Positions 8,130-17,384 of a DNA stretch of 64,000 nucleotides are shown here, piece after piece. The stretch is from Fermentimonas sp. (lineage in GTDB: Bacteria; Bacteroidota; Bacteroidia; Bacteroidales; Dysgonomonadaceae). Under the pieces are notes generated by a model. That model worked only from the letters and a program-made list of their open reading frames with translations, was not told the origin of the DNA and made no database searches. Each line of letters starts with the position of its first letter. Position 1 is the first letter of the stretch. The position numbers and the translations under genes were made by a program. The stretch is taken from NCBI GenBank assembly GCA_015478775.1, contig JADMKP010000012.1:62001-126000 (forward strand), in the 5' to 3' direction.

Positions 8130-10952
8130 TTAAAAAGTGCCTCTTAAACCTATGTTGTACATACGAGTTTGTGGTGCACCTCCTACGTTCATTTCAAAAT
8201 GTTTTCGCTCATTAGATATTGTAAGAAGGTTGTAACCACTTACATAAACGCTTAGGCCATTAACAAATGTGCCTTGAAGCGATGCTTCAGGAATATCGTA
8301 TGTAAATTGAACCTGCGAAAGGTTTAATCTATCAGCCTTATAAAGCCAGAAGTCTGAATTGCGGAAACTATTTGCTCCATTTGATGTTGTTAGCCTTGGG
8401 TAGGTAGCTGTATCTTTTGTTTCTTCAGTCCAACGGTTTCTAACAATATCAGAATATTTGTTTTCACCTCTTACCCAGTAGTAAGAACTGTTTTTAAAAC
8501 CCTGTCCTCCAAAGAATCCGTCAGCTAATGCGAAAAATGTGAAATTACGCCATTTTGCAGTAAAGTTAAGTCCAAGACGTAATGGAGTATCCCAACGACC
8601 AAGATAAATTTCATCGTTATTATCAATGATACCATCACCGTTTTGATCTTTATATTTTAGATCGCCAGGTGAGACATCTCCAAATTGCTGTTTAGGTGAG
8701 TTATTAATCTCTTCTTGATCATTGAAAAACCCTAATGATTCAAGTCCCCACAATCCATTAACTGGAAGATTTATTCTCGATTGATAATCATATTCAAAAC
8801 TTTCGTCACGTTTTCCTGCTTCAGTTTTTGAATACATACCTGTCATTCCTAATGTCAGATCTACTTCATTTACTTTTTTATTCAAATATAAGCTGAAGTC
8901 AAAACCTTTTCTATTATCCATGTTATAATTCATGTAAGGGATAATAGATGATGTAGGATATCCAACTTGTGTAAAATAAATAGGGTAGAGTGAATTTACT
9001 CTTGCAATATCACCATCCATTTTACCAGCAAAGAAATTCAGGTCAAATGAAAGTAATTGATCCCACACAGAACCCCTTACACCAACGTTTATCTCTTTTC
9101 TTTTGACAAATGTCATATCAGGATTGTTTCCACGTTGAAAGTCTGTTGCTGCTTCACCTCCCAGGTCTGCCCAAGAGTACCATCCTCCTCTTTGAAGAAT
9201 AGATTTGTAAAGGTAATAACCCATTTCATTGTCATCAGTAGCTATATCAAGATCTTGACTAATAATTCCACCAGACACTGTCAACATTAAATCGTCGAAT
9301 GCAGTATCACCGAAGAAGTCCTCTTTAACAGGTCTCCAACCGAAAGTTAATGTGGGTGAAAAACCTAATCTGTTTCCTTCAGGCAGTTTTACTGAATATG
9401 GAAGTGCAGAGCTGAAATCAACATAATACTTATGCTGGAAGTTATACGAGGCTTGTAATCCTAAGTTTACGTTTGATATTCTGTGATACTGTCCGCTGAG
9501 TTGTCTTTGCCATGCATTTGCCACAATCATACCGAAGAAGTTATGATCATCATTTACAGTTTTTGTGTAATCAAATTGACCAGAGAAATTATAGGTATAT
9601 CTGTAAGCTGAGTTACTGATATTCTCATCTCCTGTCTTATTGTCGTTTCCAAATTGTTGTACACTTCCAATCATATCAACTCCCGCATAGTTAGTCCAAG
9701 TAGGAGCAAAAGTTGCATACTCATTGGTATAACCCTGGTTATATGTCAATGCATAGTCTATACCGTATTTTGCACGGAAATGCAATCCTTGTAGAACAGA
9801 TTTTAAATTGAAATCAAACACAGTGTTAAACTGAAACTGTCTGCTCACAAATTTACTATTCCCTGCTGCATACGAGTCTGCTATAGGATTTGTTGGATTT
9901 AATTGAGTTCCACCTAAAAAATATTTGCCACCAATAATATAATTACTGGCATTAATTGTGGCACCAGATAGTAAATCATTTTCCTCAAGATATGATAGTG
10001 GGATAAGCGGTGATACGCGGTCTGGGCGCAGGCTAGCTGCATTTGTCCACCAATCTCCCGCTGCAGTAAATGCATCATAAAAAGTAACATTAGCATCAGC
10101 CTGTACTTTCAAGAAATCTCTTAGGTTCATATCAATGTTACCACGCACAAACAACCTGCTTGTATAGTTATCCTTACTATTACCAACTTTAAGAAGTGAG
10201 TTCTCGCGATAATATCCAGTAGATGTATAATACTTTACACGATTATTTCCACCTGTAATTTCAGCAATAGCTTCTGATCTATTAGACGCTTTACGTATAT
10301 ATTCAGATGAGTACATGTTAAGATTAGGATATCTATATGGATTTTCACCCGATGCATGATTATAGATCTTCTCCGGGCTATGAAGAATGTCAGAACCGTC
10401 GTTCATACGAGCCTCATTATACAGAGTCATATACTCAGCCGAACCTAAGTATTCAGGAAATGCTTTAGGTGTAAGCATAGCAGTATTAGCACGTATGCTA
10501 ATAGTAGATTTACCTACAGTTCCTCTTTTAGTTGTAATCTGCACAACTCCTTTAGCTGCACGGCTACCATATAAAACAACAGCCGCCGGGCCTTTTAAAA
10601 CAGTTATTTGTTTAATCTCTGTAGGTAATACGTTATTAGCATCACGAACCATTCCGTCAATTACAACCAAATATTCATCCATCCCCCAAATATTGCCATT
10701 TACACCACCAATTAAATTTTCTACAAAACCTAGACTGTTTGTGGTATATGCTTTTTCTGTCATTTCTTCCATATCAATAACAGATACGCCTCCAAGGAGA
10801 TCTCTTTCATTCATTGTACGAAATGCCACCTCCACTTTATTGTCTATTGTATCATTTTCCCATGACAGTATTTCACCATACTGAGCTGTAGCCTTAGAGA
10901 AATTTAAAAGAAAACAGATACAAAATATTAGACCAATATATATATGCTTCAT
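8130..10952 (-). CDS. xusC: SusC-type TonB-dependent transporter lacking the usual N-terminal extension (second pair)
   Basis: This is a SusC-family outer-membrane beta-barrel of about 940 residues. The signal peptide (ending KATAQ) is followed almost directly by the plug region (VVIDGMVRDANNVLP, ITVLKGPAAVVLYGSRAAKGVVQITTKRG split over two strands). The CarboxypepD_reg-like domain found at the N terminus of the two other SusC proteins here is absent. A short EVEVAFRTMNERDLLGGVSV-like stretch may serve as the TonB contact region. The barrel ends in an aromatic C-terminal strand (MYNIGLRGTF). It should import xylo-oligosaccharides together with XusD. The start at 10952 (MKHIYIGL) opens the signal peptide; the longer frame from 10985 would overlap xusB. 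Confidence 0.92.
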   Translation of the reverse strand: MKHIYIGLIFCICFLLNFSKATAQYGEILSWENDTIDNKVEVAFRTMNERDLLGGVSVIDMEEMTEKAYTTNSLGFVENLIGGVNGNIWGMDEYLVVIDGMVRDANNVLPTEIKQITVLKGPAAVVLYGSRAAKGVVQITTKRGTVGKSTISIRANTAMLTPKAFPEYLGSAEYMTLYNEARMNDGSDILHSPEKIYNHASGENPYRYPNLNMYSSEYIRKASNRSEAIAEITGGNNRVKYYTSTGYYRENSLLKVGNSKDNYTSRLFVRGNIDMNLRDFLKVQADANVTFYDAFTAAGDWWTNAASLRPDRVSPLIPLSYLEENDLLSGATINASNYIIGGKYFLGGTQLNPTNPIADSYAAGNSKFVSRQFQFNTVFDFNLKSVLQGLHFRAKYGIDYALTYNQGYTNEYATFAPTWTNYAGVDMIGSVQQFGNDNKTGDENISNSAYRYTYNFSGQFDYTKTVNDDHNFFGMIVANAWQRQLSGQYHRISNVNLGLQASYNFQHKYYVDFSSALPYSVKLPEGNRLGFSPTLTFGWRPVKEDFFGDTAFDDLMLTVSGGIISQDLDIATDDNEMGYYLYKSILQRGGWYSWADLGGEAATDFQRGNNPDMTFVKRKEINVGVRGSVWDQLLSFDLNFFAGKMDGDIARVNSLYPIYFTQVGYPTSSIIPYMNYNMDNRKGFDFSLYLNKKVNEVDLTLGMTGMYSKTEAGKRDESFEYDYQSRINLPVNGLWGLESLGFFNDQEEINNSPKQQFGDVSPGDLKYKDQNGDGIIDNNDEIYLGRWDTPLRLGLNFTAKWRNFTFFALADGFFGGQGFKNSSYYWVRGENKYSDIVRNRWTEETKDTATYPRLTTSNGANSFRNSDFWLYKADRLNLSQVQFTYDIPEASLQGTFVNGLSVYVSGYNLLTISNERKHFEMNVGGAPQTRMYNIGLRGTF

Positions 10953-10978
10953 TTTAGTCTTTTTTAAATTTAAAATTA

Positions 10979-12847
10979 TTACCATCCCGGATTTTGATAA
11001 AATTCTGGATACATGCTTACATCATCTGTTTTAAAAGGAAGCCAGTAATGTTTAGGTGTAAGATTACGTTCCACAATCACCTCTTCTCTAAAATTTAAAA
11101 CCTCATTTTCTTTTGGATCTGCATCTATGTCTAGTGGAGTTGCACGATCAAAATGCTGTCTAGTTTTAATATTATATGGATATTCTGTAAGCAACAACCA
11201 TCTGCGAAGATCATTAAAACGGTGTCCTTCAAAAGCAAGTTCTACAGCACGTTCTCTAATTAATTCATCCATAAATTCATTCAAGGAAGTAGTATATCTA
11301 CCTGTTAATGTCTCTACACCTGCGCGTTCGCGAATTGTATTAACTGCGTCCACTGCATTCTTTGCAAAACTTGGCGATTTTCCTGATGGTGACGCATATC
11401 CTTGTGCAGCTGCTTCAGCATACATAAGATAAACATCTGCCAAACGGAGCCAAGATAAGTGAAAGTGAGTTGAATAACTATATCCGTATGTTAAGTCCCA
11501 TTTATTTGCTCCAATAGGAATAAATTTATAATTTAAGTACCCTGTTCTACTAACCGTACGAGGATCATTTACATAATTACCACCTGTATGTAAGTTTGCA
11601 TATCTCCATTGCTCATCCGTAGCATTTGGAATGGTTCCTGCAACTACTTTTATACCATCAAAGATAATATCATTATAAAATCTAGGGTCTCTGTCTTTCC
11701 ACGGATGACTTGGATCAAAACCAGAATTAGGATCATCAAGAGGTAAGCCATTAGCCATACCATAATAATTGACATAATTTGCAGCAGGTGCCAAAACAAT
11801 ACCATCACCTTCAGCCATTGCAGATGGTTGGTAAGAGTTCATTTGTCTCCAGTATGAGTCGGGACCGTATGTTGGACTACGCACAATAGCTTCAGTACCA
11901 CCCGGCATTAACCAGTTTTGCTGCATTGTATAGAAAAGTGATGAATAATTCTCAAAATCTACAAGTGCATATTGTGTTTCACCACTCTCAACCATATTAA
12001 GTACTTTACCTAGTGCATCAGCTGCTTTTTTAGCCATTTCAACATCATACGTCCTAGGGCCGTTAACTCCGTTTGCCATTAATGGACTAGAGGCATATAA
12101 GTATGTTTTACCTAACATCGAAAGGGCCCAAACCTTATTGATACGTAACTCATTGTTACCAGCTGTTCTGCGGCCTATTTCAGTGTCATCCCAGTTTATA
12201 GGAAGTAAATCTGCAGCCTTTTGGAAGTCAGCAGCCATCTTTATAGCATTTTCTTGGTAAGATTCGCGCGGTAAAGTTAGAGGTTCATCACTAGGAAGTA
12301 CAGAGTCAATATATGGAAGTCCACCCCAATATTGTGTTAATTGAAAGTGAAACCATGCTCTAAAAAAGTACAATTGTCCTTCAACAATGTCTCTCTCAGC
12401 TTGAGTAGCATCAGTCATTTTGCCTTCAGCAATTGCCTCTAAGCCCATATTGGCTACTCTAATTCCATACCATGATCCGCCCCATAACGATTTTGCAAAT
12501 CGGTCTCCGCCAGCACTCCAGTCGCGATCTAAGAATGAATCACCTTTACCAATATAACTTCGATAATTTCCTCTATCGATGTTAAATCCCATCAGATATT
12601 CACCGTTACCAATAGTAACCACTTCATCTTCACCCCAGTTGAATGAACTTACCCAGTTGTGCTTAGCAACATCGGGAGTCAAATGATACATCCTTTCAAC
12701 AAATCCTTGAAAGTTTGTAAAGTTTTTAAAAGCATCGTCGGGAGAAATTACCGAATCGGGTGCTTTATCAAGATAGTCAGTGCAAGAAACAACACTTAAC
12801 ATCAGTGTTATAATTGCTCCATATAGATAATAAATAATTTTCTTCAT
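10979..12847 (-). CDS. xusB: SusD/RagB outer-membrane glycan-binding lipoprotein (first pair)
   Basis: A SusD-family protein of 622 residues. The lipobox SVVSCTDYLDKAPDS is of the form seen in most SusD proteins. The C-terminal core ELIRERAVELAFEGHRFNDLRRW is diagnostic. It lies 12 bases after xusA and 26 before xusC, so it is clearly in the same operon. By family knowledge it binds longer xylan chains at the cell surface and hands them to the XusA channel. Nothing is truncated. Confidence 0.94.
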   Translation of the reverse strand: MKKIIYYLYGAIITLMLSVVSCTDYLDKAPDSVISPDDAFKNFTNFQGFVERMYHLTPDVAKHNWVSSFNWGEDEVVTIGNGEYLMGFNIDRGNYRSYIGKGDSFLDRDWSAGGDRFAKSLWGGSWYGIRVANMGLEAIAEGKMTDATQAERDIVEGQLYFFRAWFHFQLTQYWGGLPYIDSVLPSDEPLTLPRESYQENAIKMAADFQKAADLLPINWDDTEIGRRTAGNNELRINKVWALSMLGKTYLYASSPLMANGVNGPRTYDVEMAKKAADALGKVLNMVESGETQYALVDFENYSSLFYTMQQNWLMPGGTEAIVRSPTYGPDSYWRQMNSYQPSAMAEGDGIVLAPAANYVNYYGMANGLPLDDPNSGFDPSHPWKDRDPRFYNDIIFDGIKVVAGTIPNATDEQWRYANLHTGGNYVNDPRTVSRTGYLNYKFIPIGANKWDLTYGYSYSTHFHLSWLRLADVYLMYAEAAAQGYASPSGKSPSFAKNAVDAVNTIRERAGVETLTGRYTTSLNEFMDELIRERAVELAFEGHRFNDLRRWLLLTEYPYNIKTRQHFDRATPLDIDADPKENEVLNFREEVIVERNLTPKHYWLPFKTDDVSMYPEFYQNPGW

Positions 12848-12859
12848 TATATATAAATA

Positions 12860-15800
12860 TTATAAAGAGATTCTTAATCCCAAGTTAAAACGTTTTTGTG
12901 TAGGATATGCCGAGTTGCCTCCTGTGTTAGATTCACGGTCGTCTGGCATATTTGTCCATAAGTAAAGATTATTACCGTTTGCAAATACTTTCAAGTTGGT
13001 TAAACCAATTTTCTTAATCCAATCATTTTGATTAAAAGTGTATGAAAGTTCTGCGTATTTCAAACGAAGATACGAACCATCATGTAAGAAACGAGTTCCA
13101 CTTGTATAAGGACTAGCAATAGTTCCCCATCTTGGAAGTGGAACATCTGCGTTTACATCATCTTTAGACCAGTAAGAACCTTCATTGAAAGCAGTGTTAC
13201 GTACACCACCTAAACTTGAAAGACCAACATAGCGGGTAACATTGTTAACCCCATAAAATTGCACAAAGAAGCTCCAACCTTTATAATCTGCACCTATTTG
13301 TGTGTTTATTGTATTTTGTGGTATTCCTGTATAACCATAAGGTATATTGTCAAATTCAGAAATAATACCATCAGCATCATAATCTAGAATTATATAATTA
13401 CCAGGTATTCTGGTTTCGTTTAAAGCATCGTGACCAGTGCTGCCGTATAATTCATCCCAGTTATTATAATAACCATGATCAACATAAGCGTTATGCTGCC
13501 CAATTGCCTTATTAGCCAATTTCTGATACTCTGGTTTGAAGAATGGATCATCAGCTTCTACAATTTTACTGGTTGCTTTGGTATAGAATACATTACCCCA
13601 TAAACGCCAATCGCTATTGATAGCTTTATTCCATCTAACTTCAACTTCAAAACCTTTGGTATCAACTTCACCTAAGTTGGCAGTTGGTGCGGTTACTCCA
13701 TAATATGATGGAACAGAACGACTACCACCTGCAAGTAATATATTAGATCTGTTTTCAGTAAAATAATCGAAAGATCCTGAAATCACTCCCTTAAATAGAG
13801 CAAAATCGGCAGCTAAATCAAGCTTCGTAGAAACCTCCCATTGTAAATTAGGGTTACCAACTTGTGATTCATAGTACCACTGATAAGGACTTTGGTTAGG
13901 ATTTACACCTGTTATTGCTTGATTGAAAGCACCTGAGTGATTAGGTTCCTGAGGTCCATATCCCCATGTATCCATATAAAGCCAACGTCCATTGATGTTA
14001 TCGTCCCCAATTTGACCAAATGAGCCTCTGAATTTAAGCATGTCCATCCACTTCCAGTCAAGATTCTTTATAAGTGGTTCTTCCGAGAACATCCAGCCAA
14101 CTGCACCCGATTGAAAGAATGCAAATCTGTTTTCAGCTGCAAATATTTCAGATCCGTTGTATGCTCCGTTATATTCAAGCATATATCGTCTGTTATAATC
14201 ATATGTTGTACGGAATACCCAGTTTTCGCGATATGTTGGCAATCTGTTACCTTGTGCATATTGCTCTCTACTGAAGTTGCCCATTGCACCAACTGTATGT
14301 GCACCAAATGTGTTTTGGTAGTTAAGTTGAGACGAGTAGTTTAATCTTCGATAAGTAGCCCAGTTATCAACCTGTCCAGCTCCTGTCATCCAAGCAATGT
14401 TATTTTGATAGTCAAATTTATTGTTGCCATCGATAGTTACGTTAGTATATTCAAGCCCAGTTTCTGGATCTATCCATTTAAATGGATCATCTTCCCAATC
14501 TGTTGTATCATCAACGCCACGGCCACTTTCTCTAAAGCTGTTGTCAAATGCCAATCTACCATGAATTGATAACCCTTTAAGTATTACTCCTAAATCCTGC
14601 TCTATAGTAAAGTCGGTATTAAGTCTGTCTTGTGTAGTATAGCCTACTCCGCTAAGACTTAAGTCTGCCATTGAGTTTGTTGAAGCTTGTGTTGGATTTG
14701 GATGATAGTATCCATAAGACCCATCACTATATCTAGGTCTAAACGCGTCAGGTGCAATACCATAAAATGCAGACCAAACCAAATTTTCATATTGACCTTG
14801 TGTCCCTTTAGTTACGGCATGAGAACCAGAAAGATTAACTCTAAATTGAGTGGTTTTTGTTAATGTAAAGTCAAGGTTGCTTCGAACGTTGAGTCTATTG
14901 TAACCAAACCCTGTGTCGTAACCTCTGTTATTGTCAACTGGTTTATAGATATCACCTTCGTTGGTGTAATCCATACTAACAAAATACTTAACAAAATTTG
15001 TTCCTCCCGATACATTCACGTTCGCATTATACGATGTTGCTACGTCTCTTAAGAGTTCGTCTACCCAATTTACGTTTGGATATCTCTCAAATTCTTCAAG
15101 ATTTGCCGGATTTCTATATTTATTGAGAAAGTCTTGAGGTCTGTAATTGATAAATTGATCAGGTGCATAACCTAGTTCATTTTCAATTACTCTATTGCGT
15201 AATGATAGTGCATCGTAAGAGTCCATCAAATCGGGTAACTTAGAATAAGTTTTCATAGTAGAACTCACATTAATATCAATGTTTGCTTTACCTTCCTCAC
15301 CTCTCTTGGTTGTAATAAGAATTACCCCGTTGGCACCACGAACACCAAAAACTGCAGTAGCAGAAGCGTCCTTAAGAACCGAAATTGTGGCTACTGAATT
15401 AATATCAATACCACTCATTGGTCTTTCAATTCCATCTACTAATACAAGAGGTTCACTATTGTTCCAAGTACTAACACCACGAATTACAATATCCGGGTCT
15501 TCTTCACCCGGCTTGCCAGATGTAGTCATGGTTACCACGCCCGGTAGATTACCGGTAAGTGCCTGACCTAAACTGGTTACACCCCCTGTGCGCTCCAGAA
15601 CCTTGCTGTTTGTTTGAGCAATAGCTCCAACAACACTCTCTTTTCTTTGCTGGCCGAAACCAACAACTACTACCTCATCTAACATCTCAGTATCTTCCAT
15701 CAAAATGATCGACAAGTTAGTCCTGCCATTCAATTGAATTGTCTGAGATTGCATACCAACATATGTAACAAGAAGTGTTGCATTTGTGGGTACGTTTAGT

Positions 15801-16000
15801 AAAGTAAAATTGCCATCCAAATCGGTAACTGTTCCGATAGATTCACCTTCCACCTGAACAGTAACACCAATCAGGGGAATTCCTGCTGCATCTTCAACAA
15901 CACCATTTACGGTAATGTTTTGAGCATACATAGATAGGGAAAATGTACACATTATTATTAGACAAATTCCCTTCAATTGTTTTGAAATTTTTCTTTTCAT
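12860..16000 (-). CDS. xusA: SusC-type TonB-dependent xylo-oligosaccharide transporter (first pair)
   Basis: A full-length SusC protein of 1046 residues. After a signal peptide (SLSMYAQ), residues of about 28-105 form a CarboxypepD_reg-like domain (VNGVVEDAAGIPLIGVTVQ). A TonB-box-like stretch follows (LDEVVVVGFGQQRKESV). The plug domain runs to about 225 (SVLKDASATAVFGVRGANG). The rest is a 22-strand barrel ending in RFNLGLRISL. It is the first gene of the xus operon, with a 545-base upstream region that contains a consensus Bacteroidetes promoter. Specificity for xylan products is inferred from the downstream GH10 and GH5 enzymes and from the conserved xusABCDE order. Confidence 0.95.
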   Translation of the reverse strand: MKRKISKQLKGICLIIMCTFSLSMYAQNITVNGVVEDAAGIPLIGVTVQVEGESIGTVTDLDGNFTLLNVPTNATLLVTYVGMQSQTIQLNGRTNLSIILMEDTEMLDEVVVVGFGQQRKESVVGAIAQTNSKVLERTGGVTSLGQALTGNLPGVVTMTTSGKPGEEDPDIVIRGVSTWNNSEPLVLVDGIERPMSGIDINSVATISVLKDASATAVFGVRGANGVILITTKRGEEGKANIDINVSSTMKTYSKLPDLMDSYDALSLRNRVIENELGYAPDQFINYRPQDFLNKYRNPANLEEFERYPNVNWVDELLRDVATSYNANVNVSGGTNFVKYFVSMDYTNEGDIYKPVDNNRGYDTGFGYNRLNVRSNLDFTLTKTTQFRVNLSGSHAVTKGTQGQYENLVWSAFYGIAPDAFRPRYSDGSYGYYHPNPTQASTNSMADLSLSGVGYTTQDRLNTDFTIEQDLGVILKGLSIHGRLAFDNSFRESGRGVDDTTDWEDDPFKWIDPETGLEYTNVTIDGNNKFDYQNNIAWMTGAGQVDNWATYRRLNYSSQLNYQNTFGAHTVGAMGNFSREQYAQGNRLPTYRENWVFRTTYDYNRRYMLEYNGAYNGSEIFAAENRFAFFQSGAVGWMFSEEPLIKNLDWKWMDMLKFRGSFGQIGDDNINGRWLYMDTWGYGPQEPNHSGAFNQAITGVNPNQSPYQWYYESQVGNPNLQWEVSTKLDLAADFALFKGVISGSFDYFTENRSNILLAGGSRSVPSYYGVTAPTANLGEVDTKGFEVEVRWNKAINSDWRLWGNVFYTKATSKIVEADDPFFKPEYQKLANKAIGQHNAYVDHGYYNNWDELYGSTGHDALNETRIPGNYIILDYDADGIISEFDNIPYGYTGIPQNTINTQIGADYKGWSFFVQFYGVNNVTRYVGLSSLGGVRNTAFNEGSYWSKDDVNADVPLPRWGTIASPYTSGTRFLHDGSYLRLKYAELSYTFNQNDWIKKIGLTNLKVFANGNNLYLWTNMPDDRESNTGGNSAYPTQKRFNLGLRISL

Positions 16001-16545
16001 TCTCTGATCTGTTTAGATTAAACAAGTAATTTTTGACGATTAAAGCTTTTCATTGTGATAATCGAATAGTTTAAATTTTCTCATGATTTCTGAACTTTAT
16101 ATTATTTAGTTTATAAAAATTTAACTCTATGAACAGTAATAATATACTCATTTTTGACAATATGATTTTTATTGATCTATTGATAACGACCTCTTTATGT
16201 GGTTTTTTATGTTAATAATAGTATTTTATTACCTTTTATGTGAAAATATGTTCATGCAAATATATAATTCAATTGTTATATATACAAATTAATTAAGGTG
16301 TTGTAAAACATATGTTATCAAGTAGATAAATACTGTAAAGAATACGTATTCTATAATTGTATGAAATACAGTAATTTAGTTGTTTCCAATAAACATTGCA
16401 CAAATAAAATTTATGAAAACCGAAATTTGTTAAATGTGTTAATATATAGCAAAGATTTTTATAGGATATTGATACAACTTCCTATAATTATTGCTATTAA
16501 CGTTCAGATATATAATAAGAAATTACTTATATCGTATTTATAAGC
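16001..16545. other. 545-base regulatory gap between xusA and the Nudix-type regulator
   Basis: No gene was seen here. The region is very AT-rich. It contains the xusA promoter (16257-16288), which leaves an untranslated leader of about 250 bases. TTTTTGAC occurs twice in the leader (around 16030 and 16151) and could be a regulator site, but two short copies in AT-rich DNA are weak evidence. No strong hairpin, riboswitch or tRNA was recognised. Confidence 0.6.
16257..16288 (-). promoter_or_regulatory. xusA operon promoter
   Basis: Read on the minus strand, a TTTG -33 element (16288-16285) and a TATATTTG -7 element (16264-16257) are separated by 20 bases. This matches the Bacteroidetes TTTG-N19-21-TAnnTTTG consensus. 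Transcription would start near 16250, about 250 bases before the xusA ATG. Confidence 0.7.
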
Positions 16546-17247
16546 TTATTTTTTTTTCTTATTATAACGATATAATCTTGGGGCTCTGTATGGAACATTT
16601 TTTTGCACTTCATCAAGCTTTTCCAATCCTTCTACTTGAAGCATTTTCTTCTGAAAATTACGTACATCAGATTTTGTCTCCAATATAGTATCATAAAGAT
16701 TGCGTAGTTGAGTCATAGTAAACTTATTAGGGAGGAGCTCAAAAAGAGTGTGAGATTCATATTGGATTTTGTTACGAATGAATTTGAGTGCTTCTGTAGC
16801 AATTTGATTATGGTCGAAAGCAAGCTGCATCTCAGAAAGCGATGTCAAATCATACCACCTGGCGGTTGTGTTTTCTGATTGAAATATAATTTTTCTATTG
16901 ATTTTAATAAGGGCAACATATGCAACAGTAACTAACCTGCCAATTTTTAATTGCGTCGTTCTTTCTAACCACTGCTTATCTCTTGGTTTATTTGCTCTTT
17001 CGGGGTCACCAAAACTGCGGAACTGACTTAAGTAAATATTTTTTAACCCAGTGAGGTCATTAAGAATCCTAATTGCTGCATTATCAAGATTTTCATCTTC
17101 AAAGATTATACTTCCAGGTAATTTTTTATCACTTAAGCCTATCTCAGCGTTATTTATAGTACGTTCTATTAAAAGAATTTTTAATTTTTCTCCGTCAAAA
17201 CCAAATATAACACAGTCTATTGAGACATAGGGATAAAATACACTCAT
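16546..17247 (-). CDS. Nudix-type transcriptional regulator (NrtR-like; possible sugar-responsive AraR/XylR type)
   Basis: This 233-residue protein has an N-terminal Nudix fold (about 5-145) and a C-terminal winged helix. The latter contains NKFTMTQLRNLYD and RNFQKKML, and the protein ends in a Lys-rich tail. The Nudix box (LPGSIIFED then ILNDLTGL) keeps its frame but has lost key glutamates: Ser, Ile and Leu replace the catalytic Gly and Glu positions. It is therefore probably a ligand sensor and not a hydrolase. In Bacteroides, Nudix-fold regulators of this type control arabinose and xylose genes, so control of the adjacent xus operon by a pentose signal is a reasonable inference. A TACCTTTG -7 box at 17298-17291 lies 44 bases upstream; no clear -33 box was seen. 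NAD-metabolism control (NrtR) is the alternative. Confidence 0.85.
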   Translation of the reverse strand: MSVFYPYVSIDCVIFGFDGEKLKILLIERTINNAEIGLSDKKLPGSIIFEDENLDNAAIRILNDLTGLKNIYLSQFRSFGDPERANKPRDKQWLERTTQLKIGRLVTVAYVALIKINRKIIFQSENTTARWYDLTSLSEMQLAFDHNQIATEALKFIRNKIQYESHTLFELLPNKFTMTQLRNLYDTILETKSDVRNFQKKMLQVEGLEKLDEVQKNVPYRAPRLYRYNKKKK

Positions 17248-17310
17248 GATATGATTATCTTAATATGTGAATATCAATAAATTTAATTAACAAAGGTATA
17301 AAATATAATG

Positions 17311-17354
17311 ATTAAAAAAGAACGCAGGTTTTATTATTATTATGCCTGCGTTCT
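17311..17354 (-). terminator. Terminator after the GH10-GH43 operon
   Basis: A perfect 10-base inverted repeat, AGAACGCAGG (17319-17328) with CCTGCGTTCT (17345-17354), has a 16-base loop and is followed on the minus strand by TTTTTTAAT. It lies just after the stop of the GH43 gene at 17385 and separates that operon from the Nudix-type regulator. Confidence 0.88.
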
Positions 17355-17384
17355 AAATTTAATTACATTTTCTTAAACATATGT

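Noticed and set aside
10387-10884. 165-residue open frame on the plus strand
   Set aside because: It is antisense to the plug region of xusC. Similar antisense frames occur over other SusC plugs and follow from codon bias.
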